Under the pieces are notes generated by a model, which searched no databases, had not been told where the DNA came from, and saw only the letters and a list, made by a program, of their open reading frames with translations. A DNA stretch of 64,000 bases from Planctomycetota bacterium (GTDB taxonomy: Bacteria; Planctomycetota; UBA1135; UBA2386): assembly GCA_016713175.1 (NCBI GenBank), contig JADJPQ010000026.1:124001-188000 (forward strand), read 5' to 3'. The translations under genes and the position numbers were made by a program. Below are positions 35,063 through 43,804 of the stretch, piece by piece (within the stretch, counting starts at the first letter, position 1; each line of letters starts with the position of its first letter).

Positions 35063-36507
35063 TTGCTGCAGGCCTCGAGCTGTCTGCTCGCCGTCCGTTA
35101 CCTGCGGTCGCGCTGGGTCAACGTGCTCGGCATCGTCGGCGTCGCCGTCGCGGTGTGGGCGATGATCCTGGTCCGGGCGGTGTTCTCGGGCTTCATCGGC
35201 AACATCCAGGACGATGTCCGCCGCACGTCCACGGATCTGCTGGTCACCGATCTGCCGCACGACACCGGCTACGCGTCGCTACGCGACGCGATCGCCGGCG
35301 TCGACGGCGTTGCGGCGTTGGCGCCGCGGCTGCGCCACTTCGGCGTGTTCCACGTGCTGACGCCGCAGGCCCAGGGCGGCGCCGCGCAGTTCGTCGACTT
35401 CAGTTCGGCGAGCACGGCGTTCGTGCAGCTGGTTGGCATCGACCCCGCCGCCGAAGGCAGAGTCTCGGCGCAGACGCAGTGGTATCAGCACGAACACGAA
35501 CGGCTGAAGCCACAGGATCTCGACGCCACCCCCGCCGACCAGGCCGACCCGATCAAGCGCCTGCACGTCCCCGCGTGGCTCGAATGGCAGGGCCGCCGCC
35601 GCGCCGGCCTGCCGGTGCCGACGCAACCGTCGCTGCACCGGACGCTGTCGCCAGGCTTGCTGCTCAGTCTCGATCGCCTGTATTCGCACCATCTCGAACC
35701 CGGCTTCCCGCTCGACATCATCTCCGCCCGCTTCGACGGGCAGGCGGACGGCGCCGGCAAGGAGACCGTGGCGATCCGCGAACGCTTCACTTTCGCCGGT
35801 GCATTCAAGACCAGGCATCGGATCTTCGACGACACCACCGCGATCGTGCCGATCGAGACGCTGCGCTCGATGCTCGGGCACGACTTCCACGACGATGGCT
35901 CGATCGATCTGATCACCGACGTCGCGATCGCCGTCGTCGCCGGCCAGGATCCGGCGGTCGTGCAGGCGCGCGTACGGCAGCGGGTTCGCGCGCTGCCCGG
36001 ACTGCAGCAGGCCAACGTGCTCGACTGGGTGCAGCAGAACCAGGTGTTCCTGGACGCCGTCGGCCACGAACGCGCGATGATGCAGATCGTGCTGTTCGTC
36101 GTGATGCTGATCGCCGCCTTCCTGGTCTATGCGACGCTGCACATGATGGTCGCGCAGAAGACCAAGGACATCGGCATCCTGTGCGCGATCGGCAGCACGC
36201 CGCGCGGCATCGGCGCAACGTTCCTGACCTGCGGCATCGTGATCGGGCTGATCGGCAGTCTCGCCGGCCTCGTGCTCGGGGTGCTGTCGACCCGCTGGAT
36301 CAACCCCGTCAACGACTGGTTGTTCGAGAACTTCGGGTTGGAGATGTTCCCGCGCCGGCTGTTCGACCTGCCCGAGATCCCGTGCCGGCTGGAGCCGGCG
36401 TGGCTCATCGGCGTGCCGGTCGCCGCGTTCCTGTTGACGCTGCTGGTCGCGTGGCTGCCCGCGCGCCGGGCGGCGCGCATGCTGCCCGTCGAGGCACTGA
36501 GCTACGA

Positions 36508-36511
<4 letters not shown>
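35063..36511 (+). CDS. LolC/E-type ABC transporter permease (first)
   Basis: 482 aa. The start is a TTG at 35063, two bases after lysS; AGGAG at 35050-35054 with 8-base spacing supports it. Layout is that of the MacB/LolCE family: one N-terminal membrane helix (VNVLGIVGVAVAVWAMILVR), a large periplasmic domain (about 50-335), then three C-terminal helices (IVLFVVMLIAAFLVYATLHM, ATFLTCGIVIGLIGSLAGLV, WLIGVPVAAFLLTLLVAWLP). The coupling region QKTKDIGILCAIGSTPRGIG is typical of lipoprotein-releasing permeases. It overlaps the ATPase gene by 4 bases. With the ATPase and second permease it should form a lipoprotein-release (LolCDE-like) or related mechanotransmission exporter. Confidence 0.88.
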
Positions 36512-37202
<691 letters not shown>

Positions 37203-37203
<1 letters not shown>

Positions 37204-38576
37204 TGTACCGGCTGTTCCTGGCGCTGCGCTACCTGCTGACGCGGCCGATCAACATCCTGGGCATGCTCGGCGTCACACTGGGCGTCTGGGCCCTGATCGT
37301 CGTGGTGTCGATCTTCTCCGGCTTCATCGCCGTGGTCACCGAGCACATCCGTTCGGCCGGCGCCGACCTGAGCCTGCTCGCCCGCGACGGTGCCGACTCG
37401 CCGTTTGAACGGGAACGGCCTGCCCAGCCGCTGGACGAACACAAGCTGCGCGAACTGCTCGAAGCCGACCCGGACGTGGCCGGCACCGCGCCGCGACTGG
37501 TGCACTTCGGCCTGGTGCACCGCCGGGGCCATCGGCCGCCACCACCACCGCTGCTCGGTCGCAGCGCACTGCAGGGCGGCGACGTGCCGTTCCTGTTCGT
37601 GCTCGGCATCGATCCGGCGCGCGAGGCGACGGCGACCGGTTTCCGGTCGTGGCTTCAGGTCCGCGATCCGGCGCTGGCGGTCGCCGATCCAGACGACCCG
37701 CTGCGCCGCATCGACGACCTGCCGACGATGCTGCTCGGCGAAGAACGGATGCGCGCCGAGGGTCTGAAGCCCGGCGACAAGGTCGTGCTGACGACCGGCC
37801 GGGTCGCGGCCGGCAACGTCGCCGCCACGGCGATCGAACCGCTGCATGTCGAATTCGCGGTCGCCGGCGCCTACCGGACCCGCCACGGCGGCTTCGACGG
37901 CAACAACCTGCTCGTCGACCTCGTCACGCTCGGCAAGTTGCTGCGCCCCGACCAGGCCCATCCGGTGCAGGAACTCTCGATCCGGCTGCACCCCGGCGCC
38001 GACCTCACCGCCGCGCGCAACCGGATCGCCGAACTGGCGCGCCAGGCGGCCGGCACGCGTCCGGGCGAGACCGGGCCCGTCGTCCGGACGTGGCGCGAAC
38101 GCAACCAGAGCCTGCTGCAGTCGGTCGAACACCAACGCGCACTGATGAAGATCGTGCTGATCGTCATCATGGTGGTCGCAGCGTTCCTGATGTATGCGAC
38201 GCTGTCGATGATGGTCGCCGAGAAGACCGGCGACATCGGCATCCTGACGGCGATGGGCGGCTCCGCCTTCGGGATCATGCAGGTGTTCTTGTCGTGCGGC
38301 GTGGCGATCACGCTGGCCGGCGTGCTGCTCGGCACCGTCACCGGCTGTCTGTCGGCGATCTATCTGGAGGAGTTCCGTCAGTTCGTGCTGGGCCTGACCG
38401 GCGTCGATCTGTTCCCGTTGAAGGTCTACAACCTCGATCGGGTGCCGCACGAACTCGATCCGGTGTGGATCGCGCAGGTCGCGGCGATGGCGATGCTGAT
38501 CGGCGCGCTGGTGTCGGCCCTTCCGGCCCTGCGGGCGGCGCGGCATGATCCGCTGGTGTCCTTGCGCGGGGCGTGA
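37203..38576 (+). CDS. LolC/E-type ABC transporter permease (second)
   Basis: 457 aa, ATG at 37203 sharing its A with the TGA of the ATPase gene. Same topology as the first permease: N-terminal helix (ILGMLGVTLGVWALIVVVSI), periplasmic domain (about 45-310), and C-terminal helices (IVLIVIMVVAAFLMYATLSM, VFLSCGVAITLAGVLLGTVT, IAQVAAMAMLIGALVSALPA) with the coupling segment EKTGDIGILTAMGGSAFGIM. The two permeases are diverged paralogues, as LolC and LolE are. A poly-Pro loop (HRPPPPPL) in the periplasmic part is unusual. Substrate is inferred to be lipoproteins. Confidence 0.88.
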
Positions 38577-38591
38577 ACCGCGCGTCCTTGC

Positions 38592-39089
38592 ATGCGCCAT
38601 TTCGCGTGGTCAGGCATCCTGCTGCTGTCCGCCTGCTCGGCGACGCCGGGCCGGAACGACGCCCTCGGCTCGCCGCACGGCCTGTGGGTCCGCTTCCTGT
38701 CGCCGACCGCAATCGGCAACGACCTGGCGGGCATGACCAGGAGCGCCGCCGGCGCCGCCAACGGCGAGCTGGCGCGCAGCGGCAGATTGCCTCATCGCAC
38801 CGGCGAACTGGCCGGCCGGGAGCTGGCTCGCGGTGGGCAGCTGCCCGCCGCCACGAGCTGGGTCAGCGGCGAAACGGAACGACTCGGTGACGCCACCGCA
38901 TCGGCGCGCCGCCTGGTCGACGACCTCGCCGGCAACCCGATCCAGGCCCTGGCCACGGCCCCCACGGTCATCGATCTCGACCGACCGCTGCTACCCGAAT
39001 CGGACGACCGCCGCCACCGCACCGACCCGCGCGACGACCGCCCGGAAGCCACGTTCTGGGAACGGCTGCGCCGACGCCTCCGCCTGTGA
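38592..39089 (+). CDS. small lipoprotein downstream of the LolCDE-like genes
   Basis: 165 aa starting 15 bases after the permease stop. The N-terminus is a lipoprotein signal: MRHFAWSGILLLSACSATPG, lipobox LSAC, with Ser at +2, which in proteobacterial rules would allow release to the outer membrane. The rest is polar, Arg/Ala/Gly-rich and probably helical or disordered, ending WERLRRRLRL. No family recognised. Its position in the exporter operon makes it a candidate substrate or accessory of that exporter (inference). Confidence 0.7.
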   Translation: MRHFAWSGILLLSACSATPGRNDALGSPHGLWVRFLSPTAIGNDLAGMTRSAAGAANGELARSGRLPHRTGELAGRELARGGQLPAATSWVSGETERLGDATASARRLVDDLAGNPIQALATAPTVIDLDRPLLPESDDRRHRTDPRDDRPEATFWERLRRRLRL

Positions 39090-39171
39090 GCGGCCGGCCG
39101 TTCGTCCGGTCCTTGCAACTCCGCGATCAAGCCCTTCCTCGCGCCCCATCGGGCCGCTACGTAGCAGCGCC

Positions 39172-40791
39172 ATGCGCGCCAATCGCCTTCTCTCCTTTGC
39201 CGTCGCCGCCGCGCTGGCCGCGACGCTGACCGCCCAACAACCGCTGCCGCCAGACCGTGCCACGGGCGGCACCACGATCACCGCCGAACAATGCAGCAAG
39301 TGGCTGCACACGCTCGCGTCGCCGGAGTTCGGCGGCCGCGGCACCGGTCAGGAGGGCTTCCAGAAGGCAGCCGACTTCGTCGCTGCACACTTCCAGAGCC
39401 TCGGCCTGGAGCCGCGCGGCGACAACAAGACGTTCTTCCAGCAGGTGCCCTGGGGTGCGGTCAAGATCGACTCGACCAGGACGTTCGTGGCGTTCGCGCT
39501 CGGCGATCAGAAGGTCGTCGAGATCCCGGCCGAACGGCTGGGCGGCAACGCCTCCGCCAACCTCGAGGCCAAGGGTGAACCGGTGCTCTTGTGCTTCAAA
39601 CCGCCGGCCCGCCGCGACGACGGCATCGCCGGCCTCCAGGACGTCGACCTGGCCGGCAAGGTCGCGATCGTGTTCCTCTTGACCGACGGCACCGAGACCC
39701 AGGGGCAGGGGACGATGGCGCGCTTTGCCGTGCAGCGGGCCCTCGCCGACAAGAAGGCGGCGGCGCTGCTGTTCGCCAGCAAGGATCCGGTCACCGGCGG
39801 CATCCAGGGCCGTGCGGGAGCCGGCCGGCGCGCCAGCCCGGCGGCTGCCGGCGCGGCGATGAGTCCGGCCAACCTGTCGTTCGGCGGCGACGACCTGACG
39901 GCGCTGTTGGCTGCGGCGAAGCTCGACGCCGACACGCTGAAGGGCGCCGCGGTCGCCACGCCGATGCCCGGGCTGCAAGCGACGATCCAGGTCACCACCA
40001 GCAAGAGTCAGGCACCGGCCTGCAACGTCGTCGGCGTGCTGCCGGGGAGCGATCCGAAACTGCGCGACGAGTATGTCGTGATCGGCAGCCACCTCGACCA
40101 TCTCGGCCGCCGCGGCGAGACGTTCTTTCCGGGCGCCGACGACGACGGCTCGGGTTCGACCGGCGTGATGGCCGTCGCGCAGGCGTTCGCCAAGAACAAG
40201 TCGCGACCCAAGCGCAGCGTGCTGTTCGTCGCGTTCTGCGGCGAGGAGAACGGCCTGATCGGTTCCGACTTCTTCGTCCGCAACTGCCCGATCCCGCTGT
40301 CGTCGATCGTCGGCGAACTGCAGATGGACATGATCGGCCGCGACGAGGAGGAAAGCGTCGAAGGCAACCGCGGCGAGAAGGCCGAGGAGAACCGCAACAC
40401 CGTGCACCTGATCGGCACGAAGAAGCTGTCGCCGGCCCTGCACGAGCTGTGCCTGCAGAAGAACGCCGCCGCCGCGTTCGACATCGAGTACGACGAGGAG
40501 GGCATGTTCGGCCGCAGCGACCATGCCAACTTCGCGCGCGAGGGCGTGCCGATCGCGTTCTTCTTCACCGGCTTGCACGGCGACTACCACAAGCAGAGTG
40601 ACACGCCGGACAAGATCAACTACGAGAAGCTCGTTCGGATCGCGCAGTGGGTCTACGACATCGGCTACGAGCTCGCCGAACAGCCCGGCCGGCCGGAGAT
40701 CGACCCCGAACTGTGGAAGAAGGCCGGCGGGCGCAACGGCAAGGATCCGGCGGCGCCGTTGATCGGGGGCGGCGCCAGGGACGACAAGTAG
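39172..40791 (+). CDS. secreted M28 family zinc aminopeptidase
   Basis: 539 aa from the ATG at 39172 with signal peptide (LLSFAVAAALAATLTAQ). A protease-associated (PA)-type insertion lies at about 130-265 (LVLLCFKPP-like and AGKVAIVFLL). The M28 catalytic core follows with all expected ligands: VIGSHLDHLG, PGADDDGSGSTGVMAV, FVAFCGEENGLIGSDFF (general base and metal Glu pair), LQMDMIGRD, and FTGLHGDYHKQSDTPDKI for the last His. The substrate class is peptides or amino-acid conjugates in the periplasm or outside. It appears intact. It converges with the DUF4143 ATPase gene, 3 bases apart. Confidence 0.93.
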   Translation: MRANRLLSFAVAAALAATLTAQQPLPPDRATGGTTITAEQCSKWLHTLASPEFGGRGTGQEGFQKAADFVAAHFQSLGLEPRGDNKTFFQQVPWGAVKIDSTRTFVAFALGDQKVVEIPAERLGGNASANLEAKGEPVLLCFKPPARRDDGIAGLQDVDLAGKVAIVFLLTDGTETQGQGTMARFAVQRALADKKAAALLFASKDPVTGGIQGRAGAGRRASPAAAGAAMSPANLSFGGDDLTALLAAAKLDADTLKGAAVATPMPGLQATIQVTTSKSQAPACNVVGVLPGSDPKLRDEYVVIGSHLDHLGRRGETFFPGADDDGSGSTGVMAVAQAFAKNKSRPKRSVLFVAFCGEENGLIGSDFFVRNCPIPLSSIVGELQMDMIGRDEEESVEGNRGEKAEENRNTVHLIGTKKLSPALHELCLQKNAAAAFDIEYDEEGMFGRSDHANFAREGVPIAFFFTGLHGDYHKQSDTPDKINYEKLVRIAQWVYDIGYELAEQPGRPEIDPELWKKAGGRNGKDPAAPLIGGGARDDK

Positions 40792-40794
40792 CGG

Positions 40795-41946
40795 TCAGGC
40801 CGGGATCAGACGCCCGGCCCAGAGTTCGCCAAGAAACTCCTGCCAGGGCAGCACCCGGACGTCGTCCACCACGAGTGCCCGGGGCCCGGAGTAGACCCCG
40901 ATGGCCTTGACGTTGCCGTCCGGGACCCGCTCGCGCAGCGAGTGGATTCCGGCCGCGAACCTCGGATCCCATCGCGTTCCGGCCTTTGCCTCGATCGCCA
41001 GCAATCCGGCACGGGTCTCGATCACGAAGTCGACCTCGTTGCCGCCGTGCGGTTGCCAGTAGGCGATCGGATACTCGAGTTCCGAGTAGTGCAGGAAGGC
41101 CCGCAGCTCGTGCAGCAGGAACGTCTCGATCAGTGCGCCGCGCTCCTCCGGGTGCAAGTCGAGAGCCGCGGTGCCAGCGAGCTGCCGGGCTACGCCCGGG
41201 TCGAACAGATAGAACTTCGGATGCGCGATCTGCTTGACGGCGCGCTTGAGCTTCCACGCCGGCAACCAGGTGCCGAGCAGCGTGTCGACGAGGATCTGGA
41301 AGAACTGGCTGGCGGTCTGCCTGGCGATGCCGGCATCGCGGGCGATCCCGGTGACGTTCACCGTCTGGCCGTTGACGCGTGCCGCAACTTCGAGGAACCG
41401 GTGGAACGGGCCGATCTGCCGGACTAGCGCCTCCTGCTGCACTTCCTCCTTCAGGTAGGTATCGCAATAGGCGCGCAGGAATGCCGCGGGTCGCCGGCCA
41501 GTCACCGCCATCGGCAGCATGCCTTCGGTCAGGATCGCATCGAGCGCACGATCGAAGCCGGTCTCCGCGGAGACCAGCGGAAACATCTGGCGCAGTTCGG
41601 CGCGACCGGCAAGCAGGTTGACCCCGCTGCGTTTGAGCTTGCGTGCGCTCGATCCGGACAGCACGAAGCGCTGCCGTTTCTTCGTCATCAGGTACTGCAC
41701 TTCGTCGAGGAGCGCCGGCACGCGCTGCACCTCGTCGATGACGATCCAGGCATCGTCGGGAAGCGCGGCGCATTCCGCCCGCAACAGGCCCGGCTCCCGC
41801 GAAAGTCGCAGACTCTCGTCGGTGAGCAGCAGGTCGTAGTTTTCGGCTTTCGGAAAATGCTGTTGGATCCAGGTTGTCTTGCCGGTGGCGCGGGCGCCCA
41901 ACAGGAAGAACGACTGCTCGGGCGGACGAAGACGTCGCGTAAACAT
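40795..41946 (-). CDS. AAA-type ATPase with DUF4143 domain
   Basis: 383 aa from the ATG at 41946. The N-terminal AAA_14-type ATPase has Walker A GARATGKTT, Walker B DDAWIVIDEVQRVP, and the RFVLSGSSARKL sensor region. The C-terminal DUF4143 domain shows LKEEVQQEALVRQIGPFHRF, DAGIARQTASQFFQILVDTL (helix-turn-helix-like) and a nuclease-like tail (GNEVDFVIETRAGLLAIEAK). These proteins are widespread, often in variable genome regions, and their role is unsettled. A 14-bp inverted repeat abuts the start codon (separate feature). In-frame codons upstream to 42030 run through that repeat and are less likely coding. Confidence 0.9.
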   Translation of the reverse strand: MFTRRLRPPEQSFFLLGARATGKTTWIQQHFPKAENYDLLLTDESLRLSREPGLLRAECAALPDDAWIVIDEVQRVPALLDEVQYLMTKKRQRFVLSGSSARKLKRSGVNLLAGRAELRQMFPLVSAETGFDRALDAILTEGMLPMAVTGRRPAAFLRAYCDTYLKEEVQQEALVRQIGPFHRFLEVAARVNGQTVNVTGIARDAGIARQTASQFFQILVDTLLGTWLPAWKLKRAVKQIAHPKFYLFDPGVARQLAGTAALDLHPEERGALIETFLLHELRAFLHYSELEYPIAYWQPHGGNEVDFVIETRAGLLAIEAKAGTRWDPRFAAGIHSLRERVPDGNVKAIGVYSGPRALVVDDVRVLPWQEFLGELWAGRLIPA

Positions 41947-41978
41947 CGATGGCGTTTTTACTGGAAAAACGCCATCGA
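41946..41978. repeat. perfect inverted repeat at the DUF4143 gene start
   Basis: Arms TCGATGGCGTTTTT (41946-41959) and AAAAACGCCATCGA (41965-41978) are perfectly complementary around a 5-base loop ACTGG. On the minus strand the hairpin ends exactly at the first base of the DUF4143 ATG. It could be a translation-controlling hairpin, an operator for a dimeric repressor, or the end of a mobile unit. The run of T beside a G+C stem also resembles a terminator, but the arms extend through the T-run, unlike a typical one. Confidence 0.75.
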
Positions 41979-42042
41979 CATCTACCAAAATCAGCGACTG
42001 ATCGCTGGCCGCGAACCGGCGCGCGGCCACGATGATCCGAGC

Positions 42043-42708
42043 CTACCGCTCGTCGAGGTGCCGGCCGCGCAGCGCCAACGGCGCGTCGAAGATCTCGCGC
42101 AGCACGAGCGCGCGCTTGAGATCGTGCAGATCGACCAGCCGAGACCCGTCGCGCCGTCGGACCCGCGACCCGGCCTGACTGCGACCGCCGAGATCGCCGA
42201 TCGCATGTGTGCCGACCGCGCCACTGACGGGCGAAGAGCGCTTCCGGATGCCCTCGCCGACGTGGGGATCGACGTGGAGCTCGAGCTGGCGCCTCTGGGT
42301 GGTGGGCATCACCGGCGTCGGCGCCCGTTCGGCAGAGGCGTCCCACTTCGGGCGCGGTCGCGGCGGCGGCGCCTCGGCCACCGGTCGCCGACGCAACACC
42401 GGCTCGGGCTCGGAGGTCTTGCCGGCGTCGCCGGCCGACGGTTCCATGCCCAGGATCCGGCGCATCTCGCGCGCCACCGCCTCGGGGTCCTGCCGTACCG
42501 GACGCGGCGGTGCGGGTGCCGGCATCGCCACTGGCGCCGTCGGCTCCTGCCGCGGCACCTGCATCGACGGCAGCGACTCGCGACGGCGCCGCGCCTCCTG
42601 CGCCTTCTTCGCCTTCTGCAGCATCGAGGCGATGAAGCCGACCACCCAGATCACGACGATGATCAGGACTTCCGGGTGCTTCTTCAGCAGGCGAAGCAGT
42701 TCCTGCAC
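42043..42708 (-). CDS. membrane-anchored protein in the NfeD-FloA operon
   Basis: 221 aa from a GTG at 42708, 6 bases after the floA stop. One N-terminal helix (VLIIVVIWVVGFIASMLQKA), then a basic stretch, a Pro-rich disordered region (about 50-140) and a C-terminal segment ending SRLVDLHDLKRALVLREIFD. The last 25 residues resemble short interaction motifs seen at the end of planctomycete hypothetical proteins, but I know no family. Tight placement after floA suggests it works at flotillin membrane domains. Confidence 0.65.
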   Translation of the reverse strand: MQELLRLLKKHPEVLIIVVIWVVGFIASMLQKAKKAQEARRRRESLPSMQVPRQEPTAPVAMPAPAPPRPVRQDPEAVAREMRRILGMEPSAGDAGKTSEPEPVLRRRPVAEAPPPRPRPKWDASAERAPTPVMPTTQRRQLELHVDPHVGEGIRKRSSPVSGAVGTHAIGDLGGRSQAGSRVRRRDGSRLVDLHDLKRALVLREIFDAPLALRGRHLDER

Positions 42709-42714
42709 GACGCG

Positions 42715-43755
42715 CTACTCCTGCCCCGACTTGCGCCGGGACCGTTCATCGGCCATGTGCGCCTCCTCGCCGGCGGCGATCTGCCCGCGCATCCGCGTGT
42801 CGGCCTCGAGGTTCTTCATGCGCTGATAGTCCATGATGCCCATGTTGCCACTGCGGAACGCATCGGCCATCGCCTGCGGCACCTCGGCCTCGGCCAGCAC
42901 CAGCTTGGCACGGTTGGCGGCGATCTCGGCAATGTTCTCCTGCTCGGCAGCGACGGCCATTGCGCGCCGCGACTCGGCGGCGGCCTGCGCCACGCGCTTG
43001 TCGGCTTCGGCCTGGTCGGCCTGCAACCGGGCGCCGATGTTGTCGCCGATGTCGACGTCGGCGATGTCGATCGACAGGATCTCGAACGCGGTGCCGGCAT
43101 CGAGGCCCTTGGCGAGCACGCCCTTGCTGATCCGGTCGGGGTTCTCGAGCACGTCCTTGTGCGTGTCCGAACTGCCGATCGTCGACACGATGCCTTCGCC
43201 GACGCGGGCGATGATCGTCTCCTCGGTGGCGCCGCCGACCAGCCGCTTGATGTTGGTCCGCACGGTCACCCGCGCCTTGGCCAGCACCTGGATGCCGTTC
43301 TTGGCCATCGCCGCGACCTTGCCCTCGGGCGGACAGTCGATGACCTTCGGCGTCACCGAGGTCTGCACGGCGTCGAGTACGTCACGACCGGCCAGGTCGA
43401 TCGCCGCCGCCTGCGTGAACGCCAACCCGAGGTTGGCGCGGTCGGCGGCGATCAGCGCGCGGACGACGTTCAGCACGTTGCCGCCGGCAAGGTAGTGCGC
43501 CTCGATTTCGTTGGTGCGCAGCGGCAAACCGGCCTGCGTCGCCGAGATCATGCCGCGGACGATCACCGTCGGATTGACCTTGCGCAACTGCATGCCGACC
43601 AGCTGGAAGAAGCTGATCGGGGTACGCGACATGTAGGCCTGGATCCACAGGTTGATGAACTTCAGCGAGATCAGGACCAGGACGACCAGGACGACCAGCC
43701 CGATGATCAGCAGGTACTTCAGCAGTTCGCTGTCGGCGTCGGCGTACGTCAGCAT
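42715..43755 (-). CDS. floA: flotillin-like protein FloA
   Basis: 346 aa from the ATG at 43755 with GGAG 7 bases upstream. An N-terminal membrane hairpin (YLLIIGLVVLVVLVLISLKF) is followed by the FloA-specific block (RTPISFFQLVGMQLRKVNPT). An SPFH-like region (VTVRTNIKRLVGGATEETII, GEGIVSTIGSS) and a C-terminal Ala/Glu-rich coiled coil (LQADQAEADKRVAQAAAESR) complete it. FloA scaffolds membrane microdomains and is normally paired with an NfeD protein, which is the upstream gene here. Length and motifs are normal. Confidence 0.95.
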   Translation of the reverse strand: MLTYADADSELLKYLLIIGLVVLVVLVLISLKFINLWIQAYMSRTPISFFQLVGMQLRKVNPTVIVRGMISATQAGLPLRTNEIEAHYLAGGNVLNVVRALIAADRANLGLAFTQAAAIDLAGRDVLDAVQTSVTPKVIDCPPEGKVAAMAKNGIQVLAKARVTVRTNIKRLVGGATEETIIARVGEGIVSTIGSSDTHKDVLENPDRISKGVLAKGLDAGTAFEILSIDIADVDIGDNIGARLQADQAEADKRVAQAAAESRRAMAVAAEQENIAEIAANRAKLVLAEAEVPQAMADAFRSGNMGIMDYQRMKNLEADTRMRGQIAAGEEAHMADERSRRKSGQE

Positions 43756-43804
43756 CGGAGCACTCCAGTTGGGTGGTGAGTGGGAGACGAACGAAGGCGC
43801 GGGC

